Assembly (NCBI GenBank): GCA_964569025.1
Contig: CAZMSQ010000055.1
Location: 1-12,069 of the forward strand
Length of the DNA: 12,069 nucleotides
From: CAZMSQ01 sp964569025
Lineage (GTDB): Bacteria; Bacteroidota; Bacteroidia; Chitinophagales; Saprospiraceae
Direction: 5' to 3'
This document shows positions 7,534-12,069 of this stretch, piece by piece. The position numbers and the translations under genes were made by a program. The notes under the pieces were generated by a model, which saw nothing but the letters and a program-made list of their open reading frames with translations, was not told where the DNA came from and did no database searches. Positions within the stretch are counted from its first letter, which is position 1; the number at the start of each line of letters is the position of its first letter.

Positions 7534-7573
7534 AGATTACAGACCTATTGGGAATTTTCTACAACCAGCCGGA

Positions 7574-8860
7574 TCAATTGACCCCAACGACTTCCACATA
7601 AAACACGAGGTCAGAATTTGCCGGAATCTTTGGGCGTCCCTGAGCACCATATCCGAGAGCTGATGGGACAAAAAGGACAGCTTTACTCCCAACTCTCAAT
7701 TTGCTGACCCCAAGTTCGAATCCGTCAATGACCTGATTTTTGCCTGTTACAAACGTCAGCGGGTCATCGCGTCCGATGGAATTGTCGAACATAGAGCCAT
7801 TTGTTTGTAGGAATCCAGCGTAGTGAAGAGCTACCTCACTCCCATCGGTCACTTTCGGTCCGTCCCCCTCTTCAATGATCACATATTCAAGGCCCGATTC
7901 AAGCTGTCGCAAACCTTTCACTGAGCCAAGCAGATAGTCTTTCAAAAGCGTTTCCGTTGTCTGTTCAATTTGGGCATATCGCTGAGCCACCTCCTCTGCC
8001 TGACGCTGCTGTTCTTCAGGCGAAGTGACCGATAGCAGCTTAATGCTGAAAATCAGGACACCATCTTTGTCGAGCGTGGGTGGAAGATTTTCGTACCCGG
8101 CCAGTGGCTGGTAGACTGTGGCACTGTCTCCGGGAGACATCATGAGTAAACTCTCATACGAAGGAGGCACCGGCTCTGGTAAGCCTTCTTTATCTGGCAG
8201 CACAGCCTCTCGGGGTTGATCCATCTCATAGGTACTGTACCATTTCACACCAGTTCGGAATGCCTGTTCGTGATACGCTACCTTGTCTCCAATTTGTGCC
8301 GTCTCACCAGGCACGTCGCGATGCATGATAAACACATAGCCTGATGGAGTGCGTGGAAGGGTTTGGTCTGCAACAATGCGGTCGATATCTTTTCTGAGAG
8401 TTTTTTCTGAGATCACCTTTTTCATTGAAAAATGGCAGGTAAGTCGGTCGGAAGCTGACAGCCCCATCGGGAGGCGGGAAAAGGAATCAAGCGACTGGTA
8501 CAGTGTCAGGCTGTCGCCGGCGCTCATCAGGGAAAGCCCCTCGAACCAGGCCATTTCTACCGGATTCTCAATTTCATCGACTGCCGGCATCAGTCGCTCC
8601 TGGGCACGTCCGAGCTTGATGGAAGAACGCCACAAAGTGGTGTCATTCTTATAAATCTCTTCTTCATACACCATGAGATCGCCCGCAGAGGGCTTGTAGC
8701 CGTTGTTTGATTTATGGTGTATATACCGATACCCTGAAGGGGTGAGTCCTTCGGACGAAGCAGCCGAAGACCCTTCGTCGGAGGATTCGCAACCTGTGAA
8801 CAAGAATATCGGGAGAAGTGCTGAACACAGCAATGGGAGGAGGAATAATCGAAATTGCAT
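7574..8860 (-). CDS. FKBP-type peptidyl-prolyl isomerase lipoprotein with three FKBP-like modules
   Basis: A 428-aa envelope lipoprotein expected to catalyse proline cis-trans isomerisation during folding of exported proteins. The signal peptide ends in lipobox FTGC (Cys24); the following ESSDE is acidic. The C-terminal module (about 322-428) is a true FKBP domain: HYAG (346-349), MFDNS (357-361), LTF (368-370), QVIDGFE (376-382, Phe where FKBP12 has Trp59), ALGYG (401-405), PKIPANS (410-416) and LVFYVEV (418-424). Two earlier stretches (about 42-150 and 172-278) repeat the same outline, for example SGYRYI/SGYVFI, LMSAGDSLTLY/MMSPGDSATVY and a late LP followed by a beta strand, but lack the active-site residues. 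A charged helical linker (280-310) precedes the active module. A GTG codon just before the ATG is an alternative start. The gene lies 15 bp downstream of the DHH phosphoesterase gene, so the two are probably co-transcribed. Confidence 0.9.
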   Translation of the reverse strand: MQFRLFLLPLLCSALLPIFLFTGCESSDEGSSAASSEGLTPSGYRYIHHKSNNGYKPSAGDLMVYEEEIYKNDTTLWRSSIKLGRAQERLMPAVDEIENPVEMAWFEGLSLMSAGDSLTLYQSLDSFSRLPMGLSASDRLTCHFSMKKVISEKTLRKDIDRIVADQTLPRTPSGYVFIMHRDVPGETAQIGDKVAYHEQAFRTGVKWYSTYEMDQPREAVLPDKEGLPEPVPPSYESLLMMSPGDSATVYQPLAGYENLPPTLDKDGVLIFSIKLLSVTSPEEQQRQAEEVAQRYAQIEQTTETLLKDYLLGSVKGLRQLESGLEYVIIEEGDGPKVTDGSEVALHYAGFLQTNGSMFDNSIGRDDPLTFVTGKNQVIDGFELGVSKLRVGSKAVLFVPSALGYGAQGRPKIPANSDLVFYVEVVGVN

Positions 8861-8875
8861 CACGAGTTGTGGATT

Positions 8876-9928
8876 CTATTGTGCACTAAAATTATGGAGT
8901 GAAGAGCGGGCCTGCTCTTCGAGTTGAACTTTGTAGAGCGGAAGAATATCTTTTATTTTGTTGACGGTGGTGCGGAGCCCCTGATAGGAATAACCCCCGG
9001 AAGCATTGCGGTGCCCCCCTCCCTTGAAATATTTGGAGGCAATTTCCTGGACTGAAAATTCACCTTTGGAGCGGAGGGAGAGCTTGACAATATTGGGTTG
9101 TTCAGTGACAAAAGCTGCCATCTGGACGTGCTTCATTTTGAGAATGAAATTGACCACTCCCTCGGTGTCACCTCGCTGAATATTGAATCGCTCGAAGTCC
9201 CGGCGCGTCAGTGCGATGATGCCAGCGTGGTATTCCGGCAGCACCTCCAGTCGATTGGCCAGACAATGTCCTAGAATACGGAGGTTTTTTTCGGGGAGGG
9301 CATTAAAAATGAGATCCTGAAGGGCATAGTCATCGACCCCGATTTCGAGCAATTCAGCGACAGTGCGAAACAGTTTGGCAGAGGTGCTGAATTTGAATGA
9401 GCCTGTATCTGTGACTATGCCGGTGTAGAGGCACGAGCCGATTTGAGCATCAAGATGTCTGAATTCGCCAAGATCACGGATAAGATCGACGATGAGTTCA
9501 GAGGTGGAGCTTGCGGTGGTATCAGAGAGGGCAAAATGAGCAAACGGCTCAGGATCGATATGATGGTCCACCATCACAATGGGCACATTGGTTGCACTGA
9601 TCTCCTCTCCTATTTTGTCGATACGGTCGAGCGAGTTAAAATCGAGGCAAAAGATTAGGTCGGCCTTCCGCACCTGTTCGAGTGTTTCTTCCTTGTCGGT
9701 ATCGAATATCAGGGCATCGTCGATACCGGGCATCCAGGAGAAAATGGAGGGATATTCGGAAGGAAAGAGGACGTGCGGAGAATGGCCGAGTTTCCGAAGA
9801 AAGAGAGCCAGTCCAAGGCTGGCACCGAGTGCATCACCATCGGGATTTCTGTGCGAGACAATCACAATATCTTTCGGCAGGTTGAGCAGGGCTTTCAGTT
9901 CGGGCAGGTTCTCCATAGGTTTTAACAT
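8876..9928 (-). CDS. nrnA: DHH family phosphoesterase, NrnA-type (oligoribonuclease / pAp phosphatase)
   Basis: A 350-aa cytoplasmic Mn-dependent phosphoesterase. The family degrades short RNA oligonucleotides and dephosphorylates pAp; which activity dominates here cannot be told. The DHH domain shows SHRNPDGDALG (25-35, ligands His26, Asp30, Asp32), Asp96 in CLDFNS, the DHH triad at 121-123 and Asp174 in GIVTDTGS. The DHHA1 domain carries the substrate-binding GGGHRNASG (303-311). The length is slightly above the usual 310-340 aa because of a short polar tail. The ATG at 9928 is used; a second ATG at 9916 is also possible and an upstream TTG is less likely. A TACCTTTG promoter element lies about 40 bp upstream. 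It is the first gene of a likely two-gene unit with the FKBP lipoprotein and is divergent from ndk. Confidence 0.9.
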   Translation of the reverse strand: MLKPMENLPELKALLNLPKDIVIVSHRNPDGDALGASLGLALFLRKLGHSPHVLFPSEYPSIFSWMPGIDDALIFDTDKEETLEQVRKADLIFCLDFNSLDRIDKIGEEISATNVPIVMVDHHIDPEPFAHFALSDTTASSTSELIVDLIRDLGEFRHLDAQIGSCLYTGIVTDTGSFKFSTSAKLFRTVAELLEIGVDDYALQDLIFNALPEKNLRILGHCLANRLEVLPEYHAGIIALTRRDFERFNIQRGDTEGVVNFILKMKHVQMAAFVTEQPNIVKLSLRSKGEFSVQEIASKYFKGGGHRNASGGYSYQGLRTTVNKIKDILPLYKVQLEEQARSSLHNFSAQ

Positions 9929-9968
9929 CAATCAGGAATGAACTGGGTTTTATCATTCAAACGGTGTG

Positions 9969-9976
9969 CAAAGGTA
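9969..9976 (-). promoter_or_regulatory. -7 promoter element for the nrnA-FKBP unit
   Basis: The minus strand reads TACCTTTG, matching TAnnTTTG. It lies 40 bp upstream of the ATG at 9928, giving a leader of about 35 nt. A -33 element is not evident. It is back to back with the ndk promoter 58 bp away. Confidence 0.55.
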
Positions 9977-10034
9977 CGGGATTTCTGAGTTTCAGATTGA
10001 GTCAGGGGGCGGAAAAGAATGGGCGGAAAATGTG

Positions 10035-10042
10035 TATTTTTG
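10035..10042 (+). promoter_or_regulatory. -7 promoter element for ndk
   Basis: TATTTTTG, an exact TAnnTTTG match, ends 44 bp before the ndk ATG; the predicted leader is about 38 nt. Positions 10033-10046 are identical to 54-67 upstream of the M1 peptidase gene, including the GCGGC just downstream of the element. No clear -33 box is seen. Confidence 0.6.
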
Positions 10043-10086
10043 CGGCGATTTTGAATTTTTTACCCACAACATTCAACACAGGACCT

Positions 10087-10512
10087 ATGGCAACCAACAG
10101 AACCTTTACCATGATCAAGCCCGATGCTGTGCGCAACGGACACATTGGGGCAATTCTTGCCCGCATCAACGAGGCGGGATTTCGCATTGTAGCGATGAAA
10201 TACACAAAACTCAGTGCTGAGAAAGCTGGAGAGTTTTACGAAGTGCATAAAGAACGCCCTTTTTACGGTGAGCTCGTTGAATTTATGTCATCAGGTCCGA
10301 TTGTGGCTGCTGCCCTGGAAAAAGAGAATGCTGTGGCCGATTTTCGGACCTTGATTGGCGCTACCAATCCTGCCGAGGCTGAACCAGGTACAATTCGCGC
10401 ATTATATGCGACCAGTATTGGAGAGAATGCTGTGCACGGGGCAGATTCGGATGAAAATGCAGCTCGTGAGATCAGTTTTCACTTTGCACAAACAGAAGTG
10501 TTTGTTGGATAA
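10087..10512 (+). CDS. ndk: Nucleoside diphosphate kinase
   Basis: A 141-aa kinase that transfers the gamma phosphate of ATP to other nucleoside diphosphates through a phosphohistidine, keeping NTP and dNTP pools balanced in the cytoplasm. It has the early motif TMIKPDAV (8-15, Lys11) and the active-site motif NAVHGADS (114-121) with catalytic His118. The ERPFY segment (56-60) is also typical. The length equals the bacterial norm. The ATG at 10087 is chosen: it begins MATNRTFTMIKPDAV at the usual distance from Lys11, whereas the open frame upstream contains the promoter. It is a single-gene unit ending in a strong hairpin, convergent with the carboxyltransferase gene. Confidence 0.97.
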   Translation: MATNRTFTMIKPDAVRNGHIGAILARINEAGFRIVAMKYTKLSAEKAGEFYEVHKERPFYGELVEFMSSGPIVAAALEKENAVADFRTLIGATNPAEAEPGTIRALYATSIGENAVHGADSDENAAREISFHFAQTEVFVG

Positions 10513-10557
10513 ACGGATGATTGAAACGTTCATTTATCCATCTCGATTTAGTTGATT

Positions 10558-10599
10558 TTGAAGAGGGCGATTCCGACACATCGGAACCGCCCTCTTCAA
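10558..10599. terminator. Long hairpin terminator between ndk and the carboxyltransferase gene
   Basis: A 19-position stem with one A-C mismatch and a four-base CACA loop. TTGAAGAGGGCG (10558-10569) pairs with CGCCCTCTTCAA (10588-10599), and TTCCGA (10571-10576) pairs with TCGGAA (10581-10586). It lies 45 bp after the ndk stop codon and 15 bp beyond the stop of the opposing gene, so it probably ends both transcripts. Only a weak T-rich stretch (AGTTTGTCT) follows on the plus strand. Confidence 0.85.
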
Positions 10600-10614
10600 G
10601 TTTGTCTCCCAAAA

Positions 10615-12069
10615 TTACAGCGGGATATTCCCATGTTTTTTAGGAGGCAGTCGGTCGACTTTATTTTTAAGCGAATCGAACGCCCTGATAAGTTTTCGCC
10701 GGGTCATTCTTGGCTCAATGACTTCATCTATAAAGCCCCTCGAAGCAGCCCGATAGGGATTTGCGAATGTTTCTGCATATTCCGCTTCTTTCTCCCTGAG
10801 TTTTGATGCCGGATCGTCAGCCTTGGCAATTTCTTTGCGGAAAATGATTTCTGAGGCGCCTTTGGCTCCCATGACAGCAATTTCAGCAGATGGCCATGCA
10901 TAATTCAGATCGGCACCGATGTGTTTAGAGTTCATCACATCGTATGCTCCACCGTATGCTTTTCTAGTAATCACGGTCACACGGGGCACTGTGGCCTCGC
11001 TGAATGCAAAGAGCAGCTTGGCTCCGTTGGTGATAATGCCATGCCATTCCTGATCCGTACCGGGGAGAAAGCCCGGTACATCAACCAGCACCAGCAGGGG
11101 GATGTTGAAGCAGTCACAGAAACGAACGAAGCGGGCTCCTTTTCGGGAACTTTCCACATCGAGCACCCCTGCCAGACTAAGTGGCTGGTTTCCCACTACA
11201 CCGACACTTCGACCGCCGAGACGGGCAAAGCCCACAATGATATTGTCCGCATAATGGCGATGGATTTCAAAGAAGGACTCCTCATCAACAATACCTTTTA
11301 CGACTTCCCGCATGTCGTAGGGTTGTGATGAATTTTCCGGAATTATGGAATCAAGTTCCTCCCGAATTTCTTCCCCGACAGAGAACGGAAGTTCCTCTGG
11401 TTGCTCTTCGCAATTTTGCGGCAGGTAGCTGAGCAGTGTGCGAATATCCCGGATACATTCCAGGTCATTGGCTGCAGTGAGGTGGGTAACGCCGGATTTA
11501 GAGGCATGGGTCATGGCGCCGCCTAATTGTTCTGCTGTGACGGTTTCATTGGTCACAGTCTTCACCACGTTCGGCCCGGTCACAAACATATAGGATGTCT
11601 GTTCGACCATAATAGTAAAGTCGGTCATTGCAGGCGAGTAGACGGCTCCTCCGGCGCAAGGCCCCATAATGGCAGAAATTTGGGGAATAACGCCAGAGGC
11701 TTTGACATTGCGATAAAAGATATCTGCATAGCCTCCGAGCGAGTTGACCCCTTCCTGGATGCGGGCACCTCCTGAGTCGTTCAGTCCGATGAGTGGTGCC
11801 CCATTTTTCAGGGCTATGTCCATTATCTTACAAATCTTTTCAGCGTGCGTTTCAGAGAGAGATCCTCCGAAGACAGTGAAATCCTGAGCAAACACATAGA
11901 CCAGTCTGCCCCGTATGGTCCCGAAGCCAGTCACCACCCCATCGCCATAGACGATTTGCTTGTCCATGCCAAAGTCGGTGCTTCGGTGGGTAACGAGAGC
12001 TCCGATTTCTTCAAAGGATCCATCATCGAGGAGGAAGTGGATACGCTCGCGGGCGGTGAGTTTGCCTTT
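10615..12069 (-). CDS. Acyl-CoA carboxylase carboxyltransferase subunit (propionyl-CoA carboxylase beta / MmdA type), N-terminus cut by window
   Basis: The visible 484 residues cover nearly all of a protein usually about 510-520 aa long; roughly 30 N-terminal residues lie beyond the window edge. The frame stays open and family-like through the edge (KGKLTARERIHFLLDDGSF), so the in-frame ATG at 11967 is internal. The subunit moves a carboxyl group between biotin and an acyl-CoA. Counting from the first visible residue, the oxyanion-hole segments are GGARIQEG (100-107), CAGGAVYSP (138-146) and YGGAYDVMNSKH (372-383). PGFLPGTDQEWHG (332-344) and the terminal PPKKHGNIPL (475-484) are also characteristic. 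The Asp in AYDVM is, from recall, the residue linked to propionyl-CoA preference in this family. A propionyl-CoA carboxylase is most likely; a Na+-pumping methylmalonyl-CoA decarboxylase alpha subunit is the main alternative, and its partner genes would lie outside the window. Confidence 0.93.
   Translation of the reverse strand, partial: KGKLTARERIHFLLDDGSFEEIGALVTHRSTDFGMDKQIVYGDGVVTGFGTIRGRLVYVFAQDFTVFGGSLSETHAEKICKIMDIALKNGAPLIGLNDSGGARIQEGVNSLGGYADIFYRNVKASGVIPQISAIMGPCAGGAVYSPAMTDFTIMVEQTSYMFVTGPNVVKTVTNETVTAEQLGGAMTHASKSGVTHLTAANDLECIRDIRTLLSYLPQNCEEQPEELPFSVGEEIREELDSIIPENSSQPYDMREVVKGIVDEESFFEIHRHYADNIIVGFARLGGRSVGVVGNQPLSLAGVLDVESSRKGARFVRFCDCFNIPLLVLVDVPGFLPGTDQEWHGIITNGAKLLFAFSEATVPRVTVITRKAYGGAYDVMNSKHIGADLNYAWPSAEIAVMGAKGASEIIFRKEIAKADDPASKLREKEAEYAETFANPYRAASRGFIDEVIEPRMTRRKLIRAFDSLKNKVDRLPPKKHGNIPL

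Noticed and set aside
9964..10086. N-terminal extension of ndk
   Set aside because: The family start MATNRTFTMIKPDAV begins at 10087, and the upstream stretch contains the promoter element.
10513..10557. Possible operator around AACGTT after ndk
   Set aside because: The symmetry is only six bases with imperfect arms, and the site lies between a stop codon and a terminator.
11967..12069. Treating the carboxyltransferase as starting at the ATG at 11967
   Set aside because: The codons upstream continue a canonical carboxyltransferase N-terminal sequence to the window edge, so the gene is truncated by the window.
1..12069. CRISPR arrays, insertion sequences, tRNA or rRNA genes, phage or defence genes
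   Set aside because: No regularly spaced repeats, transposase motifs, cloverleaf sequences or recognisable defence domains were seen; the confirmed genes fill nearly the whole window.

Overview
The window looks like a contig piece from a free-living member of the Bacteroidota, possibly near the Saprospiria or Lewinella group; the phylum is well supported and the finer placement is a guess. The support is a choice-of-anchor-B surface protein with a type IX secretion (T9SS) C-terminal sorting domain, two lipoproteins, and five promoter elements of the Bacteroidota -7 form TAnnTTTG placed just upstream of genes. A run of exactly 100 N (3768-3867) marks a scaffold join, so the sequence comes from a draft or metagenome assembly.

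Layout. Positions 1-3477 (+) carry a tight three-gene unit: an M1 aminopeptidase lipoprotein resembling leukotriene A4 hydrolase, a Nudix hydrolase, and an MBL-fold metallohydrolase whose ATG overlaps the Nudix stop codon. A small membrane or secreted protein (3471-3707, -) meets the MBL gene tail to tail and has its own promoter beside the assembly gap. Past the gap lies a fused two-ATPase ABC transporter subunit of the DppD-DppF type (3869-5617, -). It is divergent from the T9SS-exported choice-of-anchor-B protein (5658-7490, +), whose likely promoter sits inside the ABC coding sequence.

From 7574 to 9928 (-), an NrnA-type DHH phosphoesterase followed 15 bp later by an FKBP-family lipoprotein with three FKBP-like modules forms a likely operon. 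It is divergent from ndk (10087-10512, +). The window ends in a biotin-dependent acyl-CoA carboxylase carboxyltransferase (10615-12069, -), cut at its N-terminus by the window edge. Both convergent junctions (7491-7573 and 10513-10614) contain a strong hairpin, and the two stems share an eight-base core.

Working together: most genes are housekeeping or envelope functions, namely peptide trimming and uptake, nucleotide recycling (Nudix, NrnA, Ndk), envelope protein folding (FKBP lipoprotein) and propionyl-CoA-type metabolism. I see no mobile element, CRISPR array, RNA gene, phage gene or defence island, and no convincing sign of a new multi-gene system. The most distinctive items are the three-module FKBP lipoprotein, the small secreted protein beside the gap, and the repeated promoter and terminator sequences.
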